A DNA stretch of 64,000 nucleotides from Bacteroides reticulotermitis JCM 10512 (GCF_000517545.1 NZ_BAIV01000029.1:1-64000), one strand, 5' to 3'. Shown: positions 47,652 to 58,082, counted from the stretch's first letter. The notes: generated by a model not told the origin, from the sequence alone. Made by a program: numbers and translations.

Positions 47652-48664
47652 TTGAATATACCTAAGTTTTTACTAATCACCCATAGAATAACCGGAACTC
47701 CGAGTAGGGCGGTGATGCAATTGATCGGCAACAGGAACTTCTTCGCAATGATATCGCAAATCAGCATACCGATCATGCCGATCAGCATTGTGCCGGGAAC
47801 CAATACCCGATGATCGGCATTGCTGAACACCAGGCGTGTGATATGTGGAATAGCCAATCCGATAAATCCTACCGGGCCACAGAATGCGGTAACCGTTCCG
47901 GTCAGTAGCGCGGTGGACATAAAGATCAGGGTACGTGAGCGTTTGACGTTCATGCCCATGGTGCGTGCATAGTTCTCGCCGAGCAGCAACAGGTTCAATG
48001 ACTTGATGCAAGCGACGGATAAAACCAGTCCGACGCAAAGCACAGGTATCATGATTGCCAGTTGGCTGGAGGTGATATGTCCAAGTGATCCCATCGACCA
48101 TAAGGTGAACATCTTCAAGCGTTCGGCGGAACTCAGGTATTGCAGGATCTGAATGATGGCACCCGTTACGTACCCGATCATGACCCCCACAATCAATACA
48201 CCCAGAATGTTCTTTACCTTCCGGCTGAGAATAGCGATACCCAATAAGATAACGGAAGTTCCGATCCAGCCCGAACCAACGATACCAATGGACTGTAACA
48301 TCGGGAAATCAGTCCATCCCAATGTCGGTGCGCCCAATACAAATAGCGCGACTCCTAGCCCTGCGCCCGAACTGACTCCCAATAGATACGGGTCCGCCAA
48401 TGGATTTTGAAAGACGGTCTGCATTTGCAGTCCGCTTACGGAAAGAGCGATCCCTATCAAAGCGGCAACGCCAACCCGGATAAAACGGATCGAGAGCAAG
48501 ATGTTGCGTGTGGTGCCGTCACATTCGCCTCCGGTAAGTACCGCCCATATCTTGCCAATGGGGATAAAGGTATCTCCGGTTGCCATATCCGCCAGAAGCA
48601 GGACGATGGCAATGATACCCAAAGAGGTAAATAGCAGGGAGGTTCGTTTTCCGTTTTTACTCAT
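47648..48664 (-). CDS. btuC: Corrinoid ABC transporter permease
   Basis: A FecCD/BtuC-family permease of 338 residues with about ten helices. The diagnostic PLADPYLLGVSSGAGLG block is near residue 100, and the coupling-helix region with GFIGLAIPHITRL is near 245, typical of BtuC. I chose the ATG at 48664, which overlaps the btuF stop by 4 bases (translational coupling). The ATG at 48769 lies inside btuF and adds a polar tail. Acts with btuD and btuF. Confidence 0.92.
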   Translation of the reverse strand: MSKNGKRTSLLFTSLGIIAIVLLLADMATGDTFIPIGKIWAVLTGGECDGTTRNILLSIRFIRVGVAALIGIALSVSGLQMQTVFQNPLADPYLLGVSSGAGLGVALFVLGAPTLGWTDFPMLQSIGIVGSGWIGTSVILLGIAILSRKVKNILGVLIVGVMIGYVTGAIIQILQYLSSAERLKMFTLWSMGSLGHITSSQLAIMIPVLCVGLVLSVACIKSLNLLLLGENYARTMGMNVKRSRTLIFMSTALLTGTVTAFCGPVGFIGLAIPHITRLVFSNADHRVLVPGTMLIGMIGMLICDIIAKKFLLPINCITALLGVPVILWVISKNLGIFK

Positions 48665-49794
48665 TGCAACTGTCGGTAATAATAGAGTGAATCGGGAACC
48701 AGTTCCGGATGGAAGATATGTATCAAATCGCGCAATACGATGTCGGGGTGTACGACCGCCGATTCCCAATAGTCGTTGCCGCCCGTAGCCGTCAATCGTA
48801 GGTTGTTGTTGTAAACCGTCTGGTTGTGTACAGCTTTGGCAGCGGAGAATTTCGGGTTCATCTTATTCAATTCCTTCAACGAAGAAGCCATGCCTAAGTT
48901 GATCCAGTAATCCGCTTTCTGTATCAATTGGTAGGCTGTTTCCAAACCGATGGGCGTGGAGCTGGTCGTTGTATTCTCCTTATAAATATAGTCCCCTCCC
49001 GCATCGGCAACCAGGCGTGCCATATAACTCTGAGTCGACGGCATTACCCAACTATCATTCCAAGGCGTGTTGAACATCACCGTAGGCCGTTGCTCTACCG
49101 AATCGGTAAGCGCTTTCAGAGCGTGATAGCGTTGGGGAATCTCCCGGAATGCGTCGATACTTTTCTGCCGAATGTCCATCAATTCCCCTAAGACAACAAG
49201 CCATTCCGCTTTGCCCAGCGGAGATTCTTCCAGGTATTCACCTACGTACATCGAAGGGATGGACAACTCTTTCAGCTTGTCGGTCACACTTGCCTGCGCA
49301 TCTCCAATGCCATACAGCAGTACCAGATCAGGCTTTAGTCCCAGCAACAGTTCATAATTCATTTCAGCACCCATATCCTGAATCGAATCCTTGTGTGCTA
49401 GAACGTAGGCGTTGGAAACATAATTGATGCCCGAAACTCCCACGATGCGGCTGACTTCCCCTAAGGCGTCGAGCATGGCGATGTACGAAGAAGACATACA
49501 GACAATTCGTTTCGCACCGGCAGGAATAACGGTTCCGCTAAATCCGGCAGGTGGTTGTTCGTTGTTGCGTGAGATGAAATAAGGCATCTCGATGTTGGTT
49601 GCCCCTTGCCAGGGGTTGAATGTTCGGATGATGGTGCTGGCAGTATTGTCCGCCCCTATTATTTTGAATCCCGAAGCGTATTCGGGCGCATATACTTCGT
49701 TGCTAAAAGCTTCCAGCGAAACCTTGTTGCCTGATTTGCAACCTGACAGTACAAGCAGGCAAAGCAGCGTAAGGGTTGAAAGGGTATGTCTCAT
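48661..49794 (-). CDS. btuF: Periplasmic corrinoid-binding protein, lipoprotein
   Basis: A 377-residue substrate-binding protein of the BtuF/FecB type. The lipoprotein signal MRHTLSTLTLLCLLVLSGC means it is probably membrane-anchored. The conserved cluster AKRIVCMSSSYIAMLDALGE near 93 is followed by GLKPDLVLLYG near 150, both typical of class III binding proteins with a single helical backbone. It is larger than E. coli BtuF (about 265 residues) because of an N-terminal 90-residue extension. Its operon position between btuB and btuC supports corrinoid delivery. Confidence 0.88.
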   Translation of the reverse strand: MRHTLSTLTLLCLLVLSGCKSGNKVSLEAFSNEVYAPEYASGFKIIGADNTASTIIRTFNPWQGATNIEMPYFISRNNEQPPAGFSGTVIPAGAKRIVCMSSSYIAMLDALGEVSRIVGVSGINYVSNAYVLAHKDSIQDMGAEMNYELLLGLKPDLVLLYGIGDAQASVTDKLKELSIPSMYVGEYLEESPLGKAEWLVVLGELMDIRQKSIDAFREIPQRYHALKALTDSVEQRPTVMFNTPWNDSWVMPSTQSYMARLVADAGGDYIYKENTTTSSTPIGLETAYQLIQKADYWINLGMASSLKELNKMNPKFSAAKAVHNQTVYNNNLRLTATGGNDYWESAVVHPDIVLRDLIHIFHPELVPDSLYYYRQLQ

Positions 49795-49827
49795 ATTCTA
49801 GTGATTCTGTTTTTAAATGAATAAATG

Positions 49828-51854
49828 TCAGTTGCTTTTATGTCCCCACCGTGGGTTGATGCTGACGGTGAAACCATAGTTCCTCCGGGGCATGGGGCGA
49901 CTGAGTACGGATATATATTCTTCGTTGAAGAGGTTGTACACCGAGAACTTCACGGATACCCCCGTTTGCTTCCACTTGAACCGTTTCTCCAGCGATACAT
50001 CATTCATATAGTAAGCGCCGAGTTGGTCCCGCTTGGTGTACATCTCGTTGCTTGAAGTCGTATAGCGTTGGCTGTAATAGTTATACTTATATATAAAGAA
50101 GAAATCCTTCCAACTCACCTGCGTCATGAGCGCCGACGAGTACTCAGGTATGTAAACCAATTGCTTGCCGGTCGATTTATCTTCCGAGCTAACCGGTTCG
50201 CTCTTGTTGATTGCCTTGGTGTGCGTCCAGTTGGCGTCCATCCACAACGTCCACTCTCCCAAACGAAGCGAAGCCTTTCCCTTTAGTTCGAGACCGTAGC
50301 TGTGTACCTGCTTCACGTTGCGAGGTGTCCAGTACCCTTTGGTGGTAGGAATCCAGAGAATCCAGTCGTCGATGTGCGAATCAAAAACGGTGGCTTCACC
50401 TTTCAGGGTGAAAAGCTCATCCGATTTGAGCGTAAACTCCAGGCCGGTGTCGTATGTAAATCCTTTCTCGGGTGCCAGATTCGGATTGCCTCCCGGCTGA
50501 AAATAAAGGTCATTCAGCGTAGGGTAGCGGTAGTTGCGGGCGATAGAAGCTTGAACATAAGTCCGTAACGCGGCCAGAGGGTGACGTCCAGAAAGGCGGC
50601 CGGAATGAGCGGCGTGAATTTATTGTAATACATACCCCGCAGGTCGGCTGCTAATCCCACGCGTGACCAAGGGCGGTAGCGTACGGTAGCGAGTGCGGAA
50701 ATCTCCGGGCGGCTCTCAATATACCCACCTTGTCCACACTTTCCCACGTATCGGCATAGTTGAATGTTCCGTTTAGGTTGGCACCGATCATCACTTCTCA
50801 GAAGGGATATATTCTACATTGCCCGACATAAAACCGGAATAGACATAGCTGCTTGCATTTTGCATGCGGTTCAGTTGCTCTTCACCTACTCGCGAGTCGT
50901 ATTTATACTGCATATGCGTGTAGGTATAGCCCAGCTTACCGGATGCTTTCAGCTTCTCGCTGTTCGATCCCATCCGCCGACGGCACGGAACGTAGTTTCC
51001 TCCTGCCGGGTTTTATAGTTTGCCTCTTCGCGTTGGTCGGATGTAAGCATCGGTACGCCCCGGTCGGAATTCATCAGCCAAGCGGTGAGCGAAAACTTAT
51101 TGCCGTCTTTGCGGTCGTAATAAAGTTCCTGCATCAAGTGGAAGTCCTGATACTGGCAGTTCTTGTTCGTGGACTTTTCATATTCCGGGTTGTAGCTACC
51201 GTCTTCGTTGAGTTGCGCTTTATCGTAATTGGTGTAGCTGAACTCGTTTTTCGATTTGGCGAAGTAGAGGCGGGTCGAACTTTGCCACTTCTCGCCTGCA
51301 TAACTGAAACGAAGGAAGTCGTCAAAAGTTCGGTAACTACTGATACCTTGCACAAAGTGCAGATCGAACCCTTTTTTCCTTTCGGGGCCTGTGCCCAATG
51401 TAATCGCACCACCCAGTCCGCTACCGCTAACATTGACCGAACTTGCCCCGTGCCACAGACTCATGTCGTCGATGAAATAGGAGGGGATGAGTGAGAAGTC
51501 CACCTGTCCCAACATGGGTGAATTGATACTCATGCCGTTCCAAAGTACTTGCGTATGCGAGGGAGCCGTACCGCGGAAAGAAGCGGTTGCCATGGTTCCC
51601 CTGCCGTAACTTTTGATAAAGATCGAGGTACTTTGCGACAAAACGTCTGCCAGGCTATTGGCTATATTCTCACGCAGAACGAGTGTGTCGAGTACCGTTT
51701 TTGTGGCTCCGATATCGCGGAAGGGACGTTTGCCGACAATGGTGACCGTGTCCAGACGTAACTGCCAGGCCACTTTCTTGTCTTGTCCTTGCAGGGTTAG
51801 TACCCAGCAAAGCAGGAATGCGATACTTATCCGTATTTTAGTTATCATACTCAT
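49828..51854 (-). CDS. btuB: TonB-dependent corrinoid receptor (four frameshifts)
   Basis: An outer-membrane TonB-dependent transporter for B12. The plug domain is clear (LDTVTIVGKRPFRDIGATKT near 35, then FRGTAPSHTQVLWNGMSINS), followed by barrel strands to the C-terminal YGFTVSINPRW. The reading frame changes at about 50965, 50803, 50733 and 50573. Each is repaired by one added base (giving WDSNSEKLKASG, IPSEK-MIGANLNG, DKGGYIESRPEI and WPALRTYVQASIARNYRYP). Four insertions give 676 residues with frame closure, typical for BtuB. It overlaps the btuG stop by 4 bases. In B. thetaiotaomicron BtuG and BtuB form a complex, consistent with this order. Confidence 0.9.
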
Positions 51855-52924
51855 GGACGGTTGTATTTAAAGCAGAACGCTCCCGGGATGATACCTACCT
51901 TGAAGGTGTCTACCGGTACGGCTTGCGAGGTGTAGCGGAAGATAGCTCCGCGTTGTTGATAGTCGATGGCATCAGCCACATAGACCTCCGACGTATAAGG
52001 GTCGATCGTCAGGCCGTAGAAGATGCTATTCTTCTCCGGTCGTTTTAAGAAAGGGCGTACCGGTGTGCGCGTGGCGGTGACGTCCATCCGCCAAATGTCG
52101 TTGCAGATATAATAGAGTGTATCTCGTTCGCCGTTGAGCGTAACTTCCGAAGCGTTCTCCCCTTTGGTGAAGGTGAATTTATTTTCTATCGTCCGTGTGG
52201 CGGCATCTATCTTGTAGAGTGCCGGAGCTTCGTATCCGTAGGGGCTACCTTCGTATCCGCCATCGGTTATTGTCCACAGCTTACCATATTTATCGAGAAC
52301 GAGTGAAGTAGGTTGCACGCCTACGGCGATTCTGTCTACCACCTTGTCCGTTTCGGTATCGATAACCAGGATAGAGTTGTCGTACGACCAACAGTTGACA
52401 AACACGTACTTGCCGTACTGCACCATTTGTTCGGTCGATTTATGGCCTTGGGTGTCGATCGTTCCCGTCTTCTCCAAGGTCTGGGGATTGAAAACCGTGA
52501 TAACGGGCGCATAAAGATCGGTTATATAAGCTTTGGTATCGTTCACAAAGTGCACATAGCGAGGCGAAGAGAGGCCTTTGATACCTCCGAGCACCTCGAA
52601 AGTCTGTATATCGATGACGTAGACCACGCCTGAGTTGTTGACCACCACATAGCCTTTGCCTTTATGGATGGTCATCGATTGGGCAACATCTCCTAGCTTA
52701 CGGCCATTCGCGCTGAAAAAGACGTCCTCCTCAACCTCTTTCGTATTCGTATCATAGTAAGAAAGGCTGGCATTGCCGTATTGAAAGTTGCCTTCATTGG
52801 TAATGAATAATCCGTTACCGGAGGCATTGAACGCTTTCTTCTCGAAAGGATCATAATCCATGCACGACGCTACGGCAAGAAATAGGAGAATTATGGGAAG
52901 AATTATAGGAGCCTTTTTGTTCAT
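51851..52924 (-). CDS. btuG: Surface-exposed corrinoid-binding beta-propeller lipoprotein BtuG
   Basis: A DUF5074/YncE-like seven-bladed propeller of about 357 residues. The lipoprotein signal ends at LAVASC (Cys near residue 21 from the chosen ATG). Repeated blade signatures appear, such as VYVIDIQTFEVLGGI, AYITDLYAPVITVFNP and ILVIDTETDKVVDRI, about 45 residues apart. Established knowledge: BtuG proteins beside BtuB bind B12 with very high affinity and pass it to BtuB. I chose the ATG at 52924, since a TAnnTTTG box lies at 52943-52950. It is coupled to btuB by a 4-base overlap. Confidence 0.9.
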   Translation of the reverse strand: MNKKAPIILPIILLFLAVASCMDYDPFEKKAFNASGNGLFITNEGNFQYGNASLSYYDTNTKEVEEDVFFSANGRKLGDVAQSMTIHKGKGYVVVNNSGVVYVIDIQTFEVLGGIKGLSSPRYVHFVNDTKAYITDLYAPVITVFNPQTLEKTGTIDTQGHKSTEQMVQYGKYVFVNCWSYDNSILVIDTETDKVVDRIAVGVQPTSLVLDKYGKLWTITDGGYEGSPYGYEAPALYKIDAATRTIENKFTFTKGENASEVTLNGERDTLYYICNDIWRMDVTATRTPVRPFLKRPEKNSIFYGLTIDPYTSEVYVADAIDYQQRGAIFRYTSQAVPVDTFKVGIIPGAFCFKYNRP

Positions 52925-52942
52925 ATGCATGCTTTTATCGGG

Positions 52943-52950
52943 CAAAAGTA
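52943..52950 (-). promoter_or_regulatory. Possible internal promoter before btuG
   Basis: CAAAAGTA reads TACTTTTG on the minus strand, 19 bases before the btuG ATG and after a terminator-like hairpin. No riboswitch fits in this leader. Confidence 0.5.
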
Positions 52951-52966
52951 GTAAAAAATAAGAAGA

Positions 52967-53004
52967 TTCACCTGCCTGCTGAGAACTTTCGGCAGGCAGG
53001 TGAA
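52967..53004 (-). terminator. Strong hairpin between second propeller gene and btuG
   Basis: Perfect 13-base arms TTCACCTGCCTGC/GCAGGCAGGTGAA with a 12-base loop. On the minus strand T-rich sequence follows. It could separate the surface-protein genes from the btu transport genes. Confidence 0.75.
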
Positions 53005-53043
53005 GGTAAAACCGGATTGTCCGGCCTATTTAGAATGTAGGGA

Positions 53044-54156
53044 CTAATTAGCGAATACTACCGAGTTGACGTTGGCAACGCCCGTCTCGATCGTATGCGT
53101 CGGGCCTGTACCATCCGATTTGAAAATGTTTAGATCCTGTCCCATGGACTGACCGATGCATACATCCCCGTTATACGGATTGACGGAAACACTATAGCCA
53201 AACATAAAATCGGGTAGGGTGCTCACATTAAATTGGCTCACTACTCCGGCAAAGGTTACTTTCTTCAGATGTGTATCGTAATCCATTGACATCCAATCAA
53301 TATCCGCTGTGTAAACAGCATCGGCTCCGATTCCAAAACCTCCCACCTGATCGGTGATTTGGCTGTAACCGGTCGTGGTCAGTTTATACAAAGCCGAGCT
53401 CTCTGTTGTGTAGTTGCCCAGCGCGTTGAAGTAAATCGTTCCGTCGGGAGCCTGTTTGATGAGCTTCGGATTCGAAACAATGGTAAGCTGATCTTCTTCG
53501 CTTAGATCGAGTGGCAACACGGAGATCGTGTTTCCGCTTCCGGCAGACGTATCATTGGCGTTTCCGGAGTTGCAAACATAAACCTGATCGTTCGCTACAC
53601 AGATACCTTCGGAATAGGTGGCTGCCAGTGCAAGGGAGTTTTGCTTGGCATAAACGAGGGTATCGATAGACATCACCGCTCCGGAATAGAGACTGATGTA
53701 CACTTTTCCACCGTGAGCTGCCAAATGGCGAGGCATGATCTTATGTCCACTCTTGGGGTCGTCGTACTGAATGAGTGAAGTTAGTGCTGTACCTGTACCG
53801 GCATTAAACACCCGGATTCCTCCATTGTCGGCTGTAAGACCATTGCCGCTCACAGCACAATACAATTTAGAACCGTATTTAATGAGCGCATTGCCGGTGT
53901 CTCCTACCTGAGTTCTGGAGATTTCGTTCCAAAGGCTATCATATTTAATTAAATATCCCGGGATGGACGCATTGCCCGCTTTCCAGGTTCCTTCACATAA
54001 TACATACGCATGCAACCATCGGGTGTCATTCGTTGAACGTGTAGGCTCTTCGGTTGGTTGAGAATCGTCCAGCACTTCGTCCAGCACATCATTCGTACAA
54101 CTGCCTAACGCTACGATAAGTGCGCAAGCAGCACAGAAAAGGAGATTTTTTTTCAT
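53044..54156 (-). CDS. Second DUF5074-type beta-propeller lipoprotein
   Basis: A 370-residue lipoprotein (signal MKKNLLFCAACALIVALGSC, Cys at about residue 20) with repeating propeller blades such as GIRVFNAGTGTALTSLI and KVYISLYSGAVMSIDTLVY. The blade pattern resembles BtuG, but the sequence is distinct. An N-terminal Pro/Thr/Ser linker (about 30-45) would hold the propeller away from the membrane. It is in the riboswitch-B transcription unit upstream of btuG. An accessory corrinoid-binding role is an inference. Confidence 0.8.
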   Translation of the reverse strand: MKKNLLFCAACALIVALGSCTNDVLDEVLDDSQPTEEPTRSTNDTRWLHAYVLCEGTWKAGNASIPGYLIKYDSLWNEISRTQVGDTGNALIKYGSKLYCAVSGNGLTADNGGIRVFNAGTGTALTSLIQYDDPKSGHKIMPRHLAAHGGKVYISLYSGAVMSIDTLVYAKQNSLALAATYSEGICVANDQVYVCNSGNANDTSAGSGNTISVLPLDLSEEDQLTIVSNPKLIKQAPDGTIYFNALGNYTTESSALYKLTTTGYSQITDQVGGFGIGADAVYTADIDWMSMDYDTHLKKVTFAGVVSQFNVSTLPDFMFGYSVSVNPYNGDVCIGQSMGQDLNIFKSDGTGPTHTIETGVANVNSVVFAN

Positions 54157-55987
54157 AAGTTTGTTTTTTAATTATTGCTAAAATACCGGTAGGTGAGTCT
54201 TTCATCTGTTGTAAGGTCGGATTGGAACCGCAATATGTGACTGTCCATTTGCTCACTTGCTCGATCATAGGCTTGAACGGGCTGAAGTTGAACAGCTTCT
54301 TAAAGCCTTTGATGGTCACCTCTCCTACAGAACTTAGCTTGGGGAAACAATTGATCTGCGTAATCGTCTGTTGCGAGGTTGTTTTGCCTGCTATGTTCAG
54401 TTCCCCGCCGACTTTGCTCAGTACGGGTAGGTTGATATACGAAAGGTCTGCCTGACTGGTGTTGACGGTGAGAGCCAGACTTCCCGTGACCTCGGTCAGC
54501 TTGGGTGCGTTGAGGCGAGTGGCTACTCCGTTGCTTCCCAGATGCGTCTTAATGCTGCCTACCGATTCCAAGTCCGGCAGCAGTAACTCATCCAGCACGT
54601 TCATGGTAACCGGACTGGTGCTCAGGCTTCCGGTGATCGCCTTCACCCCGTCTAAGGAGACGCTACCCCGTGCCGTGCGGATGGAATAGTTGGCTATCGT
54701 GTTTATGCCCACGAGAATAGGCAACGGAGCCTGATTGTTGTTGGCAAACTCAATGTCACCAAAGGTGTCTTTACCCGTCAGGGTGAATTGATCGGTGCCG
54801 TTTGGGGAAATGGTAAGTTTCTCGATAGTCTTGCCGGTAGCGTCCAGTTGCAAAACAGAGGTCGAAGAGAGGGTAAGAGTCTCTATGCTTTCGAGGTCTT
54901 TTATAGTGGTATTGATGTCTGTAAACGACAGAGATTTCTGGAAACTCAGCGTAGATAAAGCCTTTAATTTCGGAATACGGAGAGTTTCCAAACTTTCTGC
55001 CCCTTCGAATCTGATTCGGGAACAAGTGCCCAATATCGGTAAGTTGATTGTGGTCAGCTTGGGAAATCCTGCGCCGGAAGTGCTGGCGTATAGATAGAGC
55101 TGATCTCCGATGGATTCCAAATCCGGGAACTCCAAGTCAGTTAGTTGATTGCTATTGAAGATTATACTTCCTCCCACCTGCTGGAGAGAGTTCATGTTGA
55201 AAGAGGTTATGCTCGTTTCCTGAATCTCCGAGTTTCCGAGAATAGTCTTCAGAAGAGGCATCGAAAGGGATTCAATCTGTTTACCGTTATATAGGTTCAA
55301 ATCTCTGCGAATGAGTGTGAGGGCAGGGAAGGAGACCGACTTGAGGTTTTTGGCAACGCCTGTTCCGACAGTCGTGATCAAGATGCTTCCTGCTCGCTTG
55401 ATTTTAGCCAGTCCGTCAAGGTACTCGCCTTGATAGTATTGCCCGATCTGAAGTTGCCCCATTACCTCGGTGAGCTTGGATAAACCATTCAGATTCATGA
55501 TCGGATCGGTTGTGTTCTCAGTAAGTCCAATGAATAGGCTTCCTTCTATGGCCGTTACCCCGTGCGTGCCGAACGCATCGACTTCCGCTTGTGAGTTGAG
55601 GGTGATGTTGGCCACCTCGCTGACGGGCGTGTACTGGATGGTGTATTTGTACGTCCGTCTGGTCTGGTTATACGACTTCACAACGAACTGTTGTTCTTCG
55701 TTCCATAAGTTTATGCCCGCGGGATCGGGGAAGATGGCGGCCTGTTCGCTCAGGCGATAGGTGGCGGTAGCTCCCGCAAGTTCGGTACCTTCGGGAACGG
55801 TTATCACGATCTCGTTGTCGTCAATGGCTGCCTGCCACGTGGTTACTCCCTGGGTGAGGGAGAATGAAAGCATATTGTTGTCCAGTCCGACGAACGGGCT
55901 GTTATCGTCGTCGTCACTACAACCTGTGAACAAGGTTACGGCGCAAAGAACCGACAAAAAGGTTTTTCCTAAAATATTCAGAGTCAT
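54089..55987 (-). CDS. Surface lipoprotein with leucine-rich/L-domain-like repeats
   Basis: A 632-residue lipoprotein (lipobox FTGC, Cys near residue 23, then DDDDN). Residues about 30-120 form a DUF5018-like beta-sandwich (YKYTIQYTP). The rest consists of irregular 20-25 residue units such as LRIPKLKALSTLSF, IESLSMPLLKTIL and LTDLEFPDLESIGDQL, resembling receptor L-domain or LRR solenoids. The observed frame overlaps the start of the next gene by 68 bases. One added C at about 54182 would give SPYRYFSNN and a stop at 54168, leaving a clean 11-base gap (606 residues). It sits in the B12 operon. Its ligand is unknown, and corrinoid binding is only an inference. Confidence 0.75.
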   Translation of the reverse strand: MTLNILGKTFLSVLCAVTLFTGCSDDDDNSPFVGLDNNMLSFSLTQGVTTWQAAIDDNEIVITVPEGTELAGATATYRLSEQAAIFPDPAGINLWNEEQQFVVKSYNQTRRTYKYTIQYTPVSEVANITLNSQAEVDAFGTHGVTAIEGSLFIGLTENTTDPIMNLNGLSKLTEVMGQLQIGQYYQGEYLDGLAKIKRAGSILITTVGTGVAKNLKSVSFPALTLIRRDLNLYNGKQIESLSMPLLKTILGNSEIQETSITSFNMNSLQQVGGSIIFNSNQLTDLEFPDLESIGDQLYLYASTSGAGFPKLTTINLPILGTCSRIRFEGAESLETLRIPKLKALSTLSFQKSLSFTDINTTIKDLESIETLTLSSTSVLQLDATGKTIEKLTISPNGTDQFTLTGKDTFGDIEFANNNQAPLPILVGINTIANYSIRTARGSVSLDGVKAITGSLSTSPVTMNVLDELLLPDLESVGSIKTHLGSNGVATRLNAPKLTEVTGSLALTVNTSQADLSYINLPVLSKVGGELNIAGKTTSQQTITQINCFPKLSSVGEVTIKGFKKLFNFSPFKPMIEQVSKWTVTYCGSNPTLQQMKDSPTGILAIIKKQTYEKKSPFLCCLRTYRSVRQLYE

Positions 55988-56011
55988 ATCTGTAATGCTT
56001 TAAATTTATAG

Positions 56012-57722
56012 TTATTGCAGGGTGGAAGGTGATTCGTTCATCTGGTTGTCGGTGAAGCCGAAAACTTCTGTGGACAACTCTCCGAGCACACCTGCTACCG
56101 ACTGGATGCCTGTCTGCACTTTGATGAAGTCGATGTAGCGCAACGTCACTTTTTCTCCGTTGGGATACATCGCGTTGGCTATCTTGAATCCGTTACCGGC
56201 AGGGTCTGCGTTGGCATTCTCTCCACCGACGAAGTCAGTTCCCCAGTTGTCGGCATAGCCCAATCGTAGGCATCGTTGTACCATAGGCCGTCATGACGGG
56301 TATTCGCTTTCAGGCGTGTACCGCGCAGGGTATATTGGGCATCTTTGAGCAGGAAGGGAAGGAGGGTTTCAGATCGACGCTGCCGGAGTTGCCGCGATTG
56401 TCTGTCCATTGCAGAGGCATATTGGTTTTAGGAGCGCGATAGTAGGTCACTGCATAGTTCTGATACGTTTCCGCTTTGCCGGTCTCGCTGCCGCGCAGTT
56501 CGTACCAAGTATCATCAGGCTTTCCGTTACCGTTCTCGTCCTGCATCACGTAAACAATGCCAGGCTCGGAACTTCCTTTGAAGGCATTGCCTGTAATGAA
56601 GAAGTCGTAACCGTTGTTCTTGTTGTAGATGCTGTGGTCGAGGCCTACCACGATGTAGCCGCCCCAAGCCCCCAACGATATATAGTTCTTATCTTGGTTG
56701 ATTCGCCGCTCGGCATACGTGTTGGCTTCCGCCTGTGTGGCTCCGTTAATCTGGCTAACGAATTGTCCCGGTGCAGGCAAGAGGTCAAATACGGTGATCT
56801 GCATGCTCGAGCTATTAGCTGTGGGAGCGCGGTAATATTTGGCTTCGTTGGTTGTCAGGCAGACAACGGTTTGTGTGGCACTCTTCACCACGGTGCCGTC
56901 TGTTCCGGTCACTTTCACCTGATAGTTTCCGGCACTGGGAGGTGTAAAGGTGAAGGTGGATTGTGTTTGGCCTTGTTGGGTCACTCCGTCCACTTGCCAT
57001 ACATAGGTCGCGTTGGCGGTGGCATCGGTGATGACGGGAGATACGCAGGCGGCACGTCCGGTGGGAACAGTCAGCTGGGTCTCGTTGAACACGATGTTCA
57101 TCTCCGGCTTGTCCGATACCAGTATCGAGGTGGTGGCGTTGCCGCTACCGTCTTCGTTGGTTACCACAAGTTTCAGACTGAACTGTCCTTTTTCACTGGG
57201 TTTGAATGTGTAGGTGGGTTCTGTTCCTACCGTTTTGCCATCCATCGTCCAGGCATAGGTGCTCCCATCGGTGATGTTGACGGAAGATACAATGCTTATA
57301 TCTTTACCTATATACGTATTGTAGAGAGGGATTAGCGATACGGCAGGGATCATTTTATCTACGACCTCTACACGTATTTCTTCTTCCGCATAACCATTTT
57401 CGGTGTCAACGCGAAAGCGAAGAAAGACCGATCCGGCAGTTTTGGACGAATAGGTGCAGGAGACGTCTTTACTAATGATTTTCCCATCTTTATCTTTCCA
57501 CGTATAGATGGGGTCAGTGGCATTTGTCACGACGGGCGTGATGGTGATGTCTTTCAGTATTTTCACTGCGTAGACGCCTGTGCCGTTCTCAAATGTGATT
57601 ACGGGAGGAGTACCTTTCGAGATTTCTTCATCACGGTCGTTTCCGCACGAAGCAAGTGCCATTACGCAGCAAAGCGTTAGTAAATTGGCGGTTGTTTTTA
57701 AAAATCCATTTATCATGAGCAT
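56012..57722 (-). CDS. PKD-domain surface lipoprotein under riboswitch B (two frameshifts)
   Basis: The first gene after riboswitch B. A lipoprotein signal (MALASC, Cys near residue 26) precedes three or four Ig/PKD-like modules (YTWKDKDGKII, STYAWTMDGKTV, ATYVWQVDGVT spaced about 85 residues). The C-terminal domain contains SLGAWGGYIVVGLDHSI and WYELRGSETG. The frame breaks at about 56355 (restores SFPFLLKDAQYTLRG) and 56262 (one G, restores YDWGYADNWGTDFVGG). Both repairs close the frame at 570 residues. Related proteins occur in B12 loci of other Bacteroides, but I know no tested function. DWY-rich C-terminal blocks suggest ligand binding. Confidence 0.82.
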
Positions 57723-57885
57723 TCTTTTAAGTTGCTGAATTGATGATAATGGATTTCACTCGGGTGCAGAGATACCCGGTTAGTGTGAATAGAAGGAGTC
57801 CGTTTTCACGATACATTGCTGTATACCCGAAAAGGACAACGACCTACTTCCCGAACGCCGCAGGAGTAAAATCCAACTGCAAGGA

Positions 57886-58070
57886 GGCAGGTCTTCTGAC
57901 TTATTCCCGTATTTGTAGCGCCTTCCCAGAAGTAATATCCAGTGGCATTGTACTACAAATTGCATGACATCATAGTCATACGGGGAAAATACAGCAGCGG
58001 CTACTGTTACCGATTCACACGGTATTCCCTTTTTAATCCGATACCGCATCGAACGCGGCAACGGATACCA
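57886..58070 (-). promoter_or_regulatory. Cobalamin riboswitch B
   Basis: On the minus strand: AAAAAGGGAATACCGTGTGA, GTAACAGTAGCCGCTGCTGTA, a variable insertion, GCCACTGGATA, GGGAAGGCGC and GTCAGAAGACCTGCC, the full B12-box order. It lies 164 bases upstream of the PKD gene and is expected to repress the whole surface/btu operon when B12 is present. Confidence 0.92.
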
Positions 58071-58082
58071 ACTTTGCAAAGG

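Noticed and set aside
50853..51494. 213-codon plus-strand ORF antisense to btuB
   Set aside because: It lies opposite the receptor plug domain, with no start context or similarity.
56409..57335. 308-codon plus-strand ORF antisense to the PKD gene
   Set aside because: The minus-strand frame carries a signal peptide, PKD repeats and a riboswitch-driven promoter. The plus-strand frame is a composition shadow.
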